This document shows, in pieces, positions 12,501-25,900 of a stretch of 64,000 nucleotides of DNA (position 1 is its first letter; the number at the start of each line of letters is the position of its first letter). The notes under the pieces are model-generated. The model saw nothing but the letters and a program-made list of their open reading frames with translations. It made no database searches and was not told where the DNA came from. The translations under genes were made by a program, and so were the position numbers. Location of the stretch: contig CM060731.1 of NCBI GenBank assembly GCA_030704615.1, positions 18,538,001-18,602,000 of the forward strand. The letters are read 5' to 3'. Origin of the DNA: Takakia lepidozioides (lineage: Eukaryota; Streptophyta; Takakiopsida; Takakiales; Takakiaceae).

Positions 12501-14996
12501 CGAGAAGACTCTTGGAATTAATCGCCGATGTTGTAACACTCCTGGGAAAACTATTAACTTCAATATGCAGATTGCCGGGCGGGGTGGGGGGGAGACAGCA
12601 ACAGCACTGAATGTAGGCAATGGCACCACACATGCCCTTGTGTACCTAGTCCATCAGAAGAGCTGCTCACACAAGTGCACCAAAGAAAGTGCTGCTTACC
12701 AACAAACTGTGCTCATGTGAACATCAAAATGGATCAATGAAAGCCCTGGACAGAAAAGAAAGTTACCTTTTTCTTCCTATTCTTCCATCCTCAACTTGCG
12801 CATGGACCTGTTCATTTCCTTCTTGACTGTCAGCTGCACACTTGGGTTCACTCTTCTTTTCTTTCTTCTTCTTCTTCTTCTTCGTTGTCGTCTTCTTCTC
12901 AGTTTCTGTCACATGAACATTCTTTGGCTTGTCCTTAAGAGAGGACTCCTCCCCTACTTGCTTGCTCTGATGAGCAAGCTTCTTGCTTCCAACATCCCAA
13001 TCAACTTTTCTCCCACTACCTTTAGCTTTTTCCTTGTTGTCATGCAGTTTGCAAAGAACTCTTTCCTTTCCAATCTCTTCAACATCCACATCTTCCCTCC
13101 CACCATTCACCTCCCACAATGCAGTCGCTCCTACAACATCACCCTGTCTGCGAAAAAATGCAAGTTAATGGCTAATGGTCTACTGCAGCATTCTAGCATC
13201 GTAGAGACATTGCGTTATAATGCTACATGTCCACAAAATTCTGTGAAATAAGCATAAAGGCTAAAGATTACAATAGCACATTCCAATTCTACAGCCTTCA
13301 CACCACCATTTCACATCTACCAAATTGGCATGAGATATCAAGCACCCGCTTATGTGCGACCTGTTCGGCACTCCTCTTAATAGACTTCTTGATCAAGTCC
13401 TTCAACATCGCCATTAACATGGCTCAGCACAGCTAGTACAGAAGTGACAGACACAAATGGGAAGTTAGAATAGCAGGGGAGGAAGATGGGGAGGGCGTAG
13501 TCTACACTTACAGCTTGTCAATAGTATGAGCACGTTTCCGCTTTTTCCCACTTTTTTTGTTGACTCTTGAAGGGCTAAGTACTCTTTCAGTGGCCACCAA
13601 TTTCCATCCAATTGTACTACCCAATAATGGGTCTGTTTCTTCTTCTCCTTCACTTTGATATCCTCCTGTCTCTTTTTCAAACTCATCGAGAGCACGGAGC
13701 TTCACACCACCAAACCGGATGCCATTGGCGTCTTCTTCATCCTCTGCACTTCCACTGTTTGTGACCACTTCCCCTGTCACTGATCCTATGCCACTTATAC
13801 GCTTGACACTGCACATACACATGTAATTATTAATCCTCCATACTATGCTCCTGTATACAAAGACTAGGGCATGCCCTGTTTTTCCCTCAACTGACCTCCT
13901 TACCAATCTCTGACTCACTTCCCTGGTAACCTGGTCGAACAGATAACAGAGCATCTACTCTACGAAACATTTTGAGATATTTCTGCAGAGTAAGAAATAG
14001 AGAGAGGGTGCAAGAGACACCTCACTATGTCGGAGTCTTGAAGTAGATTGGCTGGTTGCCACCGGGGCAGAAAAAAACCACCCATCTGCAAAACCACGGA
14101 GTACTGTGTGAGGTTGTGTTGAGTGTAGAGTTATGCAAATAAACAGCTGACCTTCTCCCTGACAAGCTCAAATCCATGACCTCAGAAAGCAAACTTAGCT
14201 TAAGCCCAGGCACTCCAAGGTAAATTCACTCTTGGAAAAGTCAAGTGAATGCATTTTATGGAGGAGACTGTAAGCAAGGATGGAACTTTTCTTTTCGTCA
14301 GACATGCACTGACAATAATGGTAGTATACATGGATCACAATTCGTCTCCTCTACCAAATCAGAAGTTATTTTTACCAATCTGCACTTGCCTAAGAAATGT
14401 GCTTTCTCACTCTATTCCTCAAAGTTCTCTTGTAGAAGGACTAGACATCAACCTACACATCCATGCCCGACCACTAATACTTTGGTTCACATTTGTGAAC
14501 TACCAATCAGTGAGAACAGACGAAGCATTGACAGACTATAACCGCTCCACGTCAATGCCATTAAGCCCCCCACAGAAATCACAAGGGCGAAAGCATTCCA
14601 AGGCGAACTGCCACGTAAATACTTTCGTGAACACGCCAACCGCGATACCATCAACTTCCAATGTCAAAAACCATGGCACGACCTAATGGGTTCACATTCC
14701 CCAAGAGACAGTTAGCGTGGTTGTGCAGGGATGGATATCAGGCTGCCTCACAAGTAAACAACACAGTATGACTTGCTCTCACAAGGTGCATTCCTCACCT
14801 CAAGGAAGATGCCATGTGGGCAAGATTTATTAAGATTAAAGGCAGAAGTTATGTCGGAATCAATGTCCGATATCGACAGGAGCTCCGGTCGCACCAGGTA
14901 CCAACACTTATCCAGGCCCTGCTCCCTCTGCAGCTTGCTCAGTATGCCCGGCTCCTCGAACCTGAGCTTGATTCTGACTGCCTTAGTACTCCCCAT
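6593..14996 (-). CDS. COILIN: Coilin, Cajal-body scaffold protein (plant type), about 15 exons
   Basis: Coilin organises Cajal bodies in the nucleus, where snRNPs mature. Exon 1 (14996-14799) gives the coilin N-terminal self-association domain (VRIKLRFEEPGILSKLQREQ ... SCPHGIFLE). Exon 2 (14085-14021) gives GGFFLPRWQPANLLQDSDIV. Exons 13808-13512, 13147-12767 (a long Lys run) and 11988-11680 are the acidic/basic variable middle, with matching intron phases. Later exons are less exact: about 11212-11119, one with RPSRSARRKQAKRRWLRE near 10760-10699, one with MVAPGHLRFEP near 10090-9830, and one with QGQGWGQEE near 9080-8898. The Tudor-like C-terminal part is clear: GDILAYRLVELTQSWTPE (8708-8634), MVTLVAVPEYPLVAL to DGSLE (8433-8301), 7696-7388, and last exon 6906-6593 ending FLRAGALGPTISLLRASQAL. 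Several mid-gene junctions are unproven, including one where the simplest splice meets a stop. Confidence 0.88.
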
Positions 14997-15011
14997 TGAA
15001 CAATCCCCTCA

Positions 15012-15302
15012 CAGACCACACACCCACTTTGCACTCCCAGGTTCCCACCTCACAAATATGAGGAGGTCTTGGTCACCTTGCCCCTCCATCACCATCGCTG
15101 CACAAGAACGATCGTCACAAATTTCTTTAATTCTCTCCTGCTTTCTGTCCCTCCCTCAGAGGAAAATTTGGAACTTAACTCACATCTAATTACAAAAGTA
15201 GGCCCCGCACACCCACATTGCACTCCAAGGTTCCTAACTCACGAGAAATTGAGGTTCTCTGGCAGCACTTGCACCTCCATTGCCATCGCTGCAAGAATGT
15301 TC
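15012..15302. repeat. Degenerate direct repeat upstream of coilin
   Basis: About 95 bases at 15012-15107 recur, diverged, at 15203-15297; both contain CACACCCAC(A/T)TTGCACTCC and later CCATCGCTGCA. They lie directly upstream of the coilin start (14996, -), so they may fall in its 5' UTR or promoter. The remainder up to 15941 shows no gene. Confidence 0.5.
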
Positions 15303-15941
15303 CAGGGGTTTTGTACCCTAAAACCCTTCTTGTCTATTGTCTGTGAATCCATCCATCCTCGATTTCTGCAGCCCTAATTGTGTCTCCATCTGATTTTGCT
15401 GCCTAATAATCCCATACAGGAAGTTCTATTTTTATATTGCTGCCCCTCCTTAGAGAGGCCTTACTGAGAGCAGACCAGTCATTCTCATCAGTCTCCCCTA
15501 TACCATAAGAGTTTCCTTCTTTTTATGCACTTGCAGTTATATCTGACTGGCATTGAGTGGAGCTTGAGTGGAGCCATGGTGCAAAGGGCCCCTTGCTACT
15601 CCCTGGGTAGAAGGCAAGGCCCTTGGAAAGGACGAGGTTTTCTGTCAATGGTGTTTGGAAATTAGGTAGGAACTTGGTTGTGGAGCCCCATATCTCGACC
15701 TAAGATTTGAACCAAACGTGGTTGGTCATCTGAGCATGGATTCACCATGAGAGCTGTATCAATGGCAGTAGCAAATGTTTCACAGTGCAAAATTGCATTT
15801 TCATCAGTCGAGCTGAGCATTGACTCATCTCATGTGTGTTTGGAAAGAGCTGTGATGTATGAAGACTTTTACAAGACATAATATGCTTCCAGTTTTCACA
15901 GTGCAAAATTGTTTTCTCATTAGTGGATTCTGAGCGGATGC

Positions 15942-18900
15942 CTACAGGTTTTCCATGCCCATCATCTTCATGAGAAATGCATATTCTAACGCAGTTGCCT
16001 TCAGATGCTGGTAAAGACCACCCTCTCCAAAATGACCGGTATTCATGCTGGTTTTCAACAAAACAGGCTTGGATACATTGTTGCCATTGTAGTCCCGAAT
16101 TCTCGCAACCCATTTAGCTGCTTCCCAGAATCCGACTCTGCACAATGTGACATTCCAAGAGCACAATGTTAAGTCACTAACAAACTCCAATTGAGTCAAT
16201 CCACCATAAGACCTGCATATGTTAAGCCATTAACATGATGGGCGTGACTGTTTGCATTGCCTGGAGCTCCAGATAGAGTGTGCAGCTGCATTGCTAAAAA
16301 GATTCGAAGGCATTAATCAGACAAATACCACAACAACATGTTTTGAACCAGGTGGCATGCAAATGCATGGTAAAATGAAGGATAAGTGCAGCTGACATTT
16401 GTATCCTCAACAGTCACCCCAGGTGGACCAAACCTCTGAACGAAGACCCACAACAGCAGGGTAACAGTCCACAGCAAAAACCAAGCAGAGGAAATACCGA
16501 GTATCATTGAAAGATGACATTATGAGCATTGCAGGGTAACAGGTTCCCTTTTGAATGGTGTCGTAAGGTGATAAACTGCGGATGTATGCAAATTCTGAAG
16601 GGTCCTGTGGATCGCCCCACTCCTCATATTCATGTACCGTGAGAGGTAAGTTGGCGTCCAACATTGTATTGCAGATGTCCAGAAATGGAACCTGCTTCAC
16701 AGCTCTCTTCCATGAACATCACCAACCTCCATTCATAGGACAATGATATTGAAATGACAAATGATAGCCATTAGAGTTGTCACTTCTAGGTAATATTTAT
16801 GGATTCTAAACCTATGGATGCACTGGCCATAGGGCAAAAAGACTGCTGATACCTTGTACACCAAGATAGCAAGGTAGGCAGGTTAAATTCCACAAACTGA
16901 GAAGGAAAACAAATAATTGAAGCAGTGTTGCACATGCCTGACTACTTTGAGAGCATGTGCATAAATACCTTGAGAATTACAGCATGAAACAGGTTAGGGC
17001 ACAAATTCATGGCAGCGCCCAACAACAGACCTCCTGCGCTGACACCCAAAGCAGCCAGCCTGCTTGGATGTGCATACTGATGCTCCACCAAGAAGTTAGC
17101 GCACGCAACAAAATCTTGAACTGAATTGTCCTTGTGCATCAGCCTCCCTGCGTGGTGCCATGCCTTGCCCAGTTCTCCACCGCCCCTGCTTTCCAGTCAG
17201 ATCATGTCTCACCCAAATTAAAGCTGCCCTACCTGTAAAGGATGCAGATCACGGTCAGACAAGAAATCAAAGTACTAGGTGATGTACCTGTCACCATTAA
17301 GGTGTGACCCACCAATCACGAGCTATGCAGACTACCATAAATTAGTCTACTTGAGCTAAAGTGTTCATGGTCTTCGGATATTCCACAACTCAGCAAGACT
17401 GAAAGCATGGAGGATGAAGTAAAAACCTTAAAGCTTCAGCATCAGTCTCTCCTATGCTTGGTTACTCACACCTTAATGGTGTAACAGTATCCCCATTACA
17501 CTCGTGTTATTTAGCCCTTCCATGGTTGGAGTCAGGCCCCACAAAAGAAGGTGGCACCAACAGAAAGCATGTCGTGTTCAGTTACTATGCTAAGAATACG
17601 CACAGACTTCAAAGAAAAGACACGTTACAAAAACATGTGTAGACAGATGAATTGTGGGACCGACATGATCAAGAAAGGGAACCAAAAAAGAGGAGGGTAG
17701 GGCTTACCTGACATGAGCAAAGGCTAGGATCCAGCCACGGTCAAGTAGGCTTAATTGATCACTGCACCACTCAGTCTGCAGGACCTGCCCATATGCCCCA
17801 TATCCAACCAGAAGTGCAGGACTGATCCCATTTTTCAGCGAAGTGCGGGCATGCACTACGGTGAGTGGCACTTGCACCCCATCTGCTGAAGACACCATGA
17901 CCCGCTCGCACACATAGCTAGAGGAAAGATCGAACAATTCTCGATTCACATGCTCAAACAAGTCTTTGTTGCCCCAAAACTGTGTGAATTTGTCCCAAAC
18001 TGCCTCTGAAATTAAATTCTCATTCCTCCGCTTGGAAGACTGTAGTGTATCAGGTTTTCTTGCAGATGATAATATTTGCCCTCCAACCTCTTCTTGTTGA
18101 AGAAGGATTGCTCTTCCACTAGCCAGATTAAAATCAAAAACTGCTTCAGGCATCTGATGAAAAGACGAGCCATGGAGTGAGGAAATGCCACTAGTATGAC
18201 CTTGGCAACAACTCAGGAAGTTTCTGTAAAAGGCCAGGAGGACACTCGAAGTCCATTTAAAGACAGCTAGCTAACCTCATCAAAAATTTGTCTGTAGCAG
18301 TGATGCAATCTGCAGAGTTCAAGCTCACTAATAATGGATTAGAGCATGGTATCAGGCCCGAATCTGTATCCACGACACAGCCCAGACTCAAAGCAGGGTG
18401 ATGGTTACAAATAAGCAAAGAGCACTCTCTTAACAAGTACAACAACAAGGCAGTGCATGTCAAGGCAAGTAAATTGCAAAACTTCAGAGGTGAAGACAGA
18501 CCGTAGGTGATGTGACAGCAATCCGAAGAGTTGAAGAGAAGAAGTCTTGATTGGCGCCCGGGGTGACACTGCACACCTGCTGTGGCAATGGCAGTACCCT
18601 CTTTCCTTGCATCTGCATTGTGTGAGCACTCCCATTTTCAAAACTCTTGCATCTTCAACCTGAAGAAAAAGCCAATACCTTCCAGTATATCTTCCACTAC
18701 ACAACAAAGTTCAACTAAGCACTGGAAGATCAGAGTACGTAGCTTCAATACAGTAGCTGACTCTGCCTAGGTGTATGTGCTTGATTGAAATATTGCAGTT
18801 TGTTACAACCTGGCAAACGTAGGGTTGCAGCTATTGGGATCTGAAATTTGACCTCCCCGAAACACTTGTGCTTCGTAACTTATATGTGCTGAAATTACGA

Positions 18901-21900
18901 AGTGCTGTTCAAAGGGGTTCCTGGATTTACTCCTCAACTGTAGGCAAATCCAAAACTTGCACACAAGGCAGCCCTGCCTTCCGCTGGTACAGCACCAAGT
19001 GTTTCTCGAAAACATCCATATCCTCTATCGAGATTCCATCCTCCACCCCCAAGATTTGCTGCAATCACAAAAAAATGAGAGGTTGAGATACTGAAATAAC
19101 ACAATTGCTCAATTGAGCACTGCACTTCAAAGTGCTGACAGTCGTAACATCGAGTTTTGGAAAAATAGCCAACACTCTTGCATTCTCCTCAAAGTAGAGT
19201 TCTGATCCTTACATCCACTGCTCAATGTTCAACAGTTCGTACATTTTCTTCAGAATGCATGGCAACAGTTCCTACTTCAAAGGGCAACCCACTGCCACAA
19301 CTGCATGAATGACACAATTCAGCAAGTTGATGCCTGCAGTTTATCTTTAGCTACCACACTTGTGCAATTTCCCTTTTTAGTCCACTCCTCAGACCCTTGT
19401 CTTTGTCAGATACTTGGGGCTTGTATTTCAGTTCTGTGCTGTCTGAACAGAAGCACACATGCTAAGAGCAATAGGAGTCCACACCACAGTGATGATAGGC
19501 CCAATTTTCTCACAATCATACGGAGTGCCATCTCTCAATCACAGTTCAGGACAAAGCCAGCCTACTGGCAACCTGTTGGCTGCAGGAACAACACACCTGC
19601 CAATTATTTGAGGTCGGTGTCTCCACAGGACAGCGCACCAAGTAATAATCAGGAGCAAGAGCTGAATTGGTGAGGATGTATAGAAAACCCTCATGATGCT
19701 CTACAAAATATTGGATGCCCCCCCTACGCTCCTCCACCCTTTGCAACCCCCTTTGGGGATCTTCTGCATCGACCAAATACACCTGCAAGCCTTCCACACA
19801 AGTACTTGATCCACCTTGTATGATGTGGAATGGTGATCTGAACTGTTGACCATTGTCAGGATGCATGATGTCTGAAGCACAAATTAGTCTCAATATGAAA
19901 CAGTAGTCGACGCACAAAAAGCACACCTAAGCTAATCATCAACTGTTTGAGGTCCATACAAATTACACCACTCTACTACAGCCATACAGCACTCATGTGT
20001 CACCATCAATACTCTCAAAGCTCAGAACATGTAAGTACTGCTGGGTTCTTGGCAAACCCATGTCTGCAGCTGCTAGGTTCCTACCCAATAAACTTGTATT
20101 AGTGTAGGGCCTTCTAATTATGGGTGGACTGCTTCTCAACACCCTGAAACACAGGCAAGCCTCTATTTACTTATACTACAGACCCATAGTGAGGGCATCA
20201 GCACATGGCATGCTGCAACTGGTGCCAGTAAGCCCAACAAGACCACCCAGATTGAAGATGCATCCCACCCCAGGGAAAACCCACTAGTAGCCTTTTCAGA
20301 ACTGGGACACTTCAAATTAAGAGAGTGGCCTTGCCTCTGATGAGGTTTTGGAGTTGATATTAACAGTCACGTAACGCCAATCCTTAGTCCTTGCAACATC
20401 CACAAACCTGCTAGCATCCTTGTCCTCCAAAACCAGCTCATCTCCCTTACTGGAGTTCAAGCCACGACAAAAAACCCTGCCCCATCCACAACCAGCAGAA
20501 GCAAAGCTGTCTGATAGCACCCTTGACTAATGGGGACAACACCGTGGACAGCTAGCTATGCCGCAAGAGCACTGATAGAATCCAATCTACAACCTAGACC
20601 ACCAGGTCAAAGTCCCACAAACTTTTTGCAGCTGGTCAAAATACTAGACAGACAATGTAGGTAATGAATGAACAGACAAATCTGGAAAGTACTTGGAAGG
20701 CCGCATTAAAACGTCGCTGGCGGTATAGAACAGAGAAGGCTCATTGTGCGCCCACTCCACACTAACAATTCCCTCTGTGGTATGCTGAGGCAACACAAGT
20801 CCCGTGGTCAAGTCTTTGACAAATAGAGTAAACTCTTCAGTTCCCTTCACATCCACTGTGTATGCCAACAAATGTTGGTCAGCTGATAGCTTGCACATGC
20901 CCAAATGCACGTAACCTGCAAACCCACCATTCCCTTCATCAACATCTATTCATGCCTCCTCACAGATGTACAGCGAATACATCAGCAACAAAGAACATTG
21001 CATCCAGACCGCTCCTGACTATGCAAAATTTGCTACAAGCAGCTAAAATGGCCAGACTCAAAAAACAGTGAACGTCAACCAGATGTGCTTCTTCAACTCA
21101 CGAAGCCAATAAGCAAAACAGTGCAATGCATGAGAAGAAGAACACGAGGGGAGGGGCGTGCCGTGCCAAACTGTTCAGCGAGAGTATTCTGGTCCAGCAA
21201 CACCTCCTCGTGGCTGCCAAACACCCATGTCTTGAAGCCTGCTCCACCTGCTCGCCTCCTGTAAAACACCGGAAACTCGTTCCCTTCCGGCACACGCGTA
21301 TAGTACCACCTGCCATTCATCAATGCTACAGGTCATTTTCTTAACGTCTTCACAACATGAAAGGCACCGAGAGACACCGCGCAGTTCTCAAACAGCACCA
21401 TCTTGACAAACCCTACTGGCAGATCAATGTCCTCCCTGGGATACAGTGCAGATTCATATGCAGCTCCCAACTTACTGACTTTCCAATTGCTCCAAGAAAC
21501 ACTTCTCCTGTAAAACAGGCTGCCCTGCCCTTCTAAGGATTTTTTAAATTTATTACCACGAGTACCGATAACTCCGCAATGAAGGAGCACAACGGTATCA
21601 TCTTTCGTAACGGATATGTAAATACCAGGAACCCCAACGCTCTGGGGGAGTCGACAGCTCCCTTCCAAGCCTGCTTCCCATTTCCGCCTCCAATTTGTGT
21701 TGCAACGGCAGAGTGTCAGCCAGCACCATGTCCGCATGCCTGTTCTCACAATTGAGATACTTCAGAATAGCTGCATCATTGGAATTTGCCATCCAATTAT
21801 ATGGATCACACCATTTGATGCCATGTGCTTTCCTTGTAAAGGGGCGCTTGGGAGCAATAGGGGGCATGTTGACCTGCTTGAGTGCCATATCTTCACCTGT

Positions 21901-21999
21901 CCCATAGCGCCTGCAACCAATGCTGCCTACGGATTGGGGAGAGCGAAGGAAATATGAGAGAAGGGGCCGCTTGGCCATCGCATTATGGAGTACCTCCAC
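15942..21999 (-). CDS. Prolyl oligopeptidase family serine peptidase (S9A; protease 2/oligopeptidase B-like), about 11 exons
   Basis: S9A peptidases cleave short peptides using a beta-propeller gate and an alpha/beta-hydrolase domain. Exon 1 (21999-21626) starts with a basic stretch that could be an organelle-targeting peptide, then KWCDPYNWMANSND. Propeller exons follow: 21309 onward (YYTRVPEGNEFPVFYRRR), about 20918-20700 (LSADQHLLAYTVDVKGTEEF), about 20479-20335 (VDVARTKDWRYVTVN, with a GC donor GAG/GCAAGG), 19782-19597 (YFVEHHEGFLYILTN), about 19060-18930 (EDMDVFEKHLVLYQRKAGLP) and about 18583-18509 (RIAVTSPT). Exon 18153-17708 enters the hydrolase domain. The triad is complete: Ser in GVSAGG (exon ending 16972), Asp in SSFNDTR (16692-16529), His in TGHFGEGG (16137-15942, ending at TAG). 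The end of exon 2 has no good GT donor. No disabling change was seen. Confidence 0.9.
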
Positions 22000-22138
22000 C
22001 TTGCCGTCTCATCCTCAGATACGCTTGTGGAGACAAGACGGCACCATGTTGATAGCTGACGGCCGGCACGGATCTTCTCCACACCCAACAAACTTGTCCA
22101 AGCTTCCCAGCAGCGATGGAAGTCTAGGGTTTACGGTT

Positions 22139-22420
22139 TTATTTTATTTATTGATTGACTCCTCTTTACACTAAAGAGGAGACCACGAAACAGTGTCAAA
22201 AATCGTTAACTCACTGTTGTGGCTTTCCCGGGTGTCACCTCCTCTCCTAAGCTCAAAACTACTTCCACGATGTGCCTTCTCCACATAACACTTCCCTTAG
22301 GTCACATTTTTGTTGGCTCCTCTTTAGAATATTCTAAAGAGGAGACTAAGGTAGGCATCAGTGTCAAAACCTCTCGCTAAGCCCCGGTGTCACCTCCTCT
22401 CCTTTGTTGAAAACTATCTC
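22139..22420. repeat. Duplicated unit with two CTCCTCTTTA hairpins, one a perfect 28-bp palindrome
   Basis: Two similar units each hold a hairpin followed by CAGTGTCAAAA and GGTGTCACCTCCTCTCCT. At 22159-22181 the arms CTCCTCTTTA/TAAAGAGGAG are separated by 3 bases. At 22317-22344 CTCCTCTTTAGAAT/ATTCTAAAGAGGAG is perfectly palindromic with no loop. The unit lies just upstream of the oligopeptidase gene. Confidence 0.7.
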
Positions 22421-22570
22421 ATGAATTGCCTGGGGGTAGTAACACCTCCTTTAGGTAACATCTCTCTTATTGAACAATTTATGAAGTATAAATGGATGAA
22501 ACTTCAAGTTTATTATGGATGAAAGTAGATTTTGCTATTCACAAAGACGAGCCATACGGGACTACATAGC

Positions 22571-23043
22571 GCCTAAGAATTTTGTGTGGCCTCGTCGTAA
22601 TGAGGCCGCACCATGCAGAGGGGACAGGGACCTGACAGCGGGCCCGCTACATTAAAAGGATCCCTATTCCCCTGTTTCTCTTATATATTGAAAAAAAACA
22701 TCAACTTACTGTTGCCGTGGAGGTTGTGGTCTGGTGGTAGGTCGATGGCAATATGGCTATGCAGTTCTTGAGTTTCATTCCTTGAACATACTTCCGGTGG
22801 ATGGCGTTCACTGTAACTACCTCGGTATGCAACTACTCTCATGCAGGTAGTTCAGCCTGGTTTTGCAACTACCTTCATGTAGAAAATCCTAAAACTACCT
22901 GAATGGAGGTAGTTGTAAAATTCATATGCCAAAGAAATTCGAAGTCCTTGACGCATGAAGGTAGTTTGATCCTATATTAATGAGACAGCCTGACGGTCGT
23001 CTGACCAGCCTCATAACGACGAGGCCACACAAAATTCTGAGCC
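22571..23043. mobile_element. MULE-like MITE with 36-bp terminal inverted repeats and 9-bp target duplication
   Basis: The left end starts GCCTAAGAATTTTGTGTGGC and the right end read in reverse starts GGCTCAGAATTTTGTGTGGC; the 36-bp ends differ at only a few positions. The identical 9-mer CTACATAGC flanks both sides (22562-22570 and 23044-23052), the length typical of Mutator-superfamily target duplications. The 473-bp interior has no coding potential but repeats ACTACCT/AGGTAGT in both orientations. The flanks (about 22530-22566 and 23095-23133, both with GAGCCATAC) resemble each other, so it sits in an older direct repeat. Confidence 0.85.
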
Positions 23044-23052
23044 CTACATAGC

Positions 23053-25140
23053 CGCTTGTTAATGAACGAAAAATAAATGGGTGAATGAAAGTAGATTCCA
23101 CTACTCACAAAGAGGAGCCATACAAGACTAGCCCCTTGTTTTCTTCAATAATACCCTTGGATTGAGATTTTATTTGGAATTATGTGAAAAAAAAATTAAA
23201 CCCCAAGCCCATAATAAGGCACCCACCTTAGCGAACATGACCCTTCGGGAGAGGGCTACAAACAAAAGGACAAACGATAAGTGGTAATTAATGGAGAATT
23301 CACTAGGAACAATGTAAGAGCCCAATGGTCCCCAGTGGTCCCAGTGGCCTTAAGCGCCAAGTGGTCCCAGTTGAACTTTTCCAGAAACATTTACCCCCAC
23401 TGTGTAAAATGACAAAAACTCTCAGGAAATAAACAATCTCCAAAAAGTGACCTTGGTACCTACTTACCTCCTGCATGCACATGCCAAATTTCAGGGCAAT
23501 CAGATAAGATGCAACAAAACCCCACCGTTGAAGGTGGGGGCCATCTTTGGGCCCCATTTGCAATAGAAAATAGTTTCTAGGGAGCGTTTTAGAGTTTTGG
23601 GTGAGGGGATGAAGGCAGAATCTGCTGATTCTGCGTCCACATCATTCCTGTGACATCCGTCACCTGTTTTTAGTGGATTTGGCCAAGACTTGTGGTGTTG
23701 ACACTTGGTCAAACATCATTTTTTGTGGATTTTCATGTTTGGTGCTTTCGTGAAGGAATCCAAAGTGGTCAGAAAAATGCGGGAGGTGAAAATGCGAGAG
23801 AGGCGGGAGCTGGCCCCCATCACGCGGCATAACTTTGCACTTACCCAGTGGGTTCTCAATCTGTAAACGGATCTGGGCAGCCCACTTGGCTGCCGAATCT
23901 ACCGCACAAAAATCACGCAATTTGGGCAAAATCTGAAAAAGATATTAACAATTAAATGAACCTAAAAGCCCAATTTGGGCCTGGTGGGTGCTTACGGATT
24001 AATGCACACCTGATTATTTCGGACAGCACAGGGTATAGCACAGCGGTTTGTGGCATGTCAAATCTTCCCCTCCTGCCTCTCGATAGTGACACAAATTGGG
24101 GTTGACACCACTGTTGGTTTGGTATGGTATATTGGAGATATCATGAGGGTCCTAGTAGTATAAAAATTTAGATATGTCCCAAACAAGGGAATGCAATGTT
24201 ATAAAAAAACCCAGATTTTGGTACTTGTAGGGTATCAATAATGCGAGCATTTCATATTTGCAGACCTAGTATCAACAATGGTATGAAAACTTTGATAATC
24301 AACTTCGGGAAAGTATAAAAAAAAATTGTATTTCAAAAGGAAGCACACATTGATTGTAGCATGCAAATTCACACGCTACTCTGGAGAAGCCTAAGTACAT
24401 TATTCTTCATCTCAAATGATAGATGGTGGTGTGCCATGTCCTAAAACTCCAGCACCGATGAAGAGAATAAAAACAGCCAAGTTAGACCGCAAAGGTCAAG
24501 TGGATGCAGAGTAAGCATTGACATCAAACATAAACAACCCTAAACCCTTAAATCTAACTCCAATGTTTGATGCGCATTCTTCATAGATTGGTACAATAGA
24601 ACTATAGTTGGGATATTATAATTCACAAATTTCATAGGTGACAAGTCATCTGTACAATATCCCATATTTTCTTTTCCGTTCATACCAAGTATGTTTAGTA
24701 CCCTAGCAAACTCTATATCCTAAAACCTAATTCCAATGTTTGATGTTTTTTTTTTTTTTTTTCCAGTTTTGTGGTACGAAATAATCGAGTTGGGATATTT
24801 GGTTCAAAGACTTTCTAGGTGAATCTACACTATACTCTTCCACAATATTTGTTTGTCATATGAACCTTTATGAATGATATCTAAATATTTTGAAACATAA
24901 TAATTCCTTGAATGTTTGATTGACATCCAACCTTATTCCAACGTTTCAATCCAGCAATTGAAAACTTGCAATGCATTGGTTCATGGTACTACTACACTTT
25001 AAGCATGGTATGGAAGTTTACTTTTCATTTGTATATTATCTTCTTGAATGTTATGTTTATGTCATATATATCTACCAATTTATTAATAAGACTGAGCCAA
25101 AGAACAAAAAAAAAAAAAAAACAAAAAAACATAGTTCAAA
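23053..25140. other. Gene-poor AT-rich stretch
   Basis: No gene is recognised. Visible features are a short GTGGTCCCAG-type repeat near 23330-23370, a T-run of about 18 near 24748, an A-run near 25110, and a degenerate direct repeat of roughly 180 bases (about 24540-24670 and 24712-24850, both with CCAATGTTTGATG and GTTGGGATAT). Confidence 0.5.
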
Positions 25141-25149
25141 AGCTTACCC

Positions 25150-25900
25150 TTACTTGTCGTCCTCAAAGAACCCTGCTTCCTCAACCGAGTCCTCATTCTC
25201 GTCAACTAGTATGTCTTCGTCCTCCAAGAAGTCCTTGAACTTTCCTGCTTCAACAAGCTTACAATCAACACGGACATCACTGGGCCAAGTTTTTGTAAAC
25301 CATTACAAATTTGTCTAGATTATCCATCCCCAGACAACATCGTCTAAGAGCAGACAATACACCTGCCACAGAAAAATTCCTCTCCGTGCTCAATTTGCGA
25401 ACCAGGTATACCAAGAATTTGACGAGCCTGCAAAAACCCAACATTAGGAAACCTTGTCTCACGCTCAAACAGGGCTCAAACCACCATTTCATTGGATCAA
25501 GTTTCTCAACATTGTCAATGGAAAAGCGTCAGAATAAAGAAAGCTCAGCCTTCAATAAGCCTTCGCTGGCCTCTTCAATGGAGGCAGCCATAACAAACAA
25601 TCTATGTGATCAGGGTAGCTCAAGAGTGGGTGGATGCAGAGCTGTGCCGCCTTTAGGGTTCAAGTGCTCAATCACAGTGGTCAACAGTGGCAGCAATACA
25701 ACTGAATCATATTCTTGCACCAGACGTTCAACTGACACCCTACCAATGTAATCAGCAATGCACTGTAAGCTTTTGAAACGTGGATCCAACATTAAGGCGA
25801 CCATGTTATATTGTGTCTTTATCTCAATGAAATATTTGCAAATGAAAAAAATGGGCGAAGAACCTCTGTGACTTGGCCGATGACCATGCGAGTATAAATT
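25150..25900 (-). pseudogene. hAT-family transposase remnant
   Basis: On the minus strand, 25804-25610 encodes MVALMLDPRFKSLQCI and VQEYDSVVLLPLL, a signature of plant hAT-like transposases. 25492-25277 encodes TERNFSVAGVLSALRR and LGMDNLDK, the hAT C-terminal dimerisation region. The segments lie in different frames with stops between them, and no N-terminal BED finger or terminal inverted repeats were found. It is a non-functional fragment. Confidence 0.7.

Noticed and set aside
12796-13251. 151-aa plus-strand frame
   Set aside because: It is antisense to a coilin exon with a Lys-rich tract; the Leu/Ser/Phe-rich peptide is the complement of that tract.
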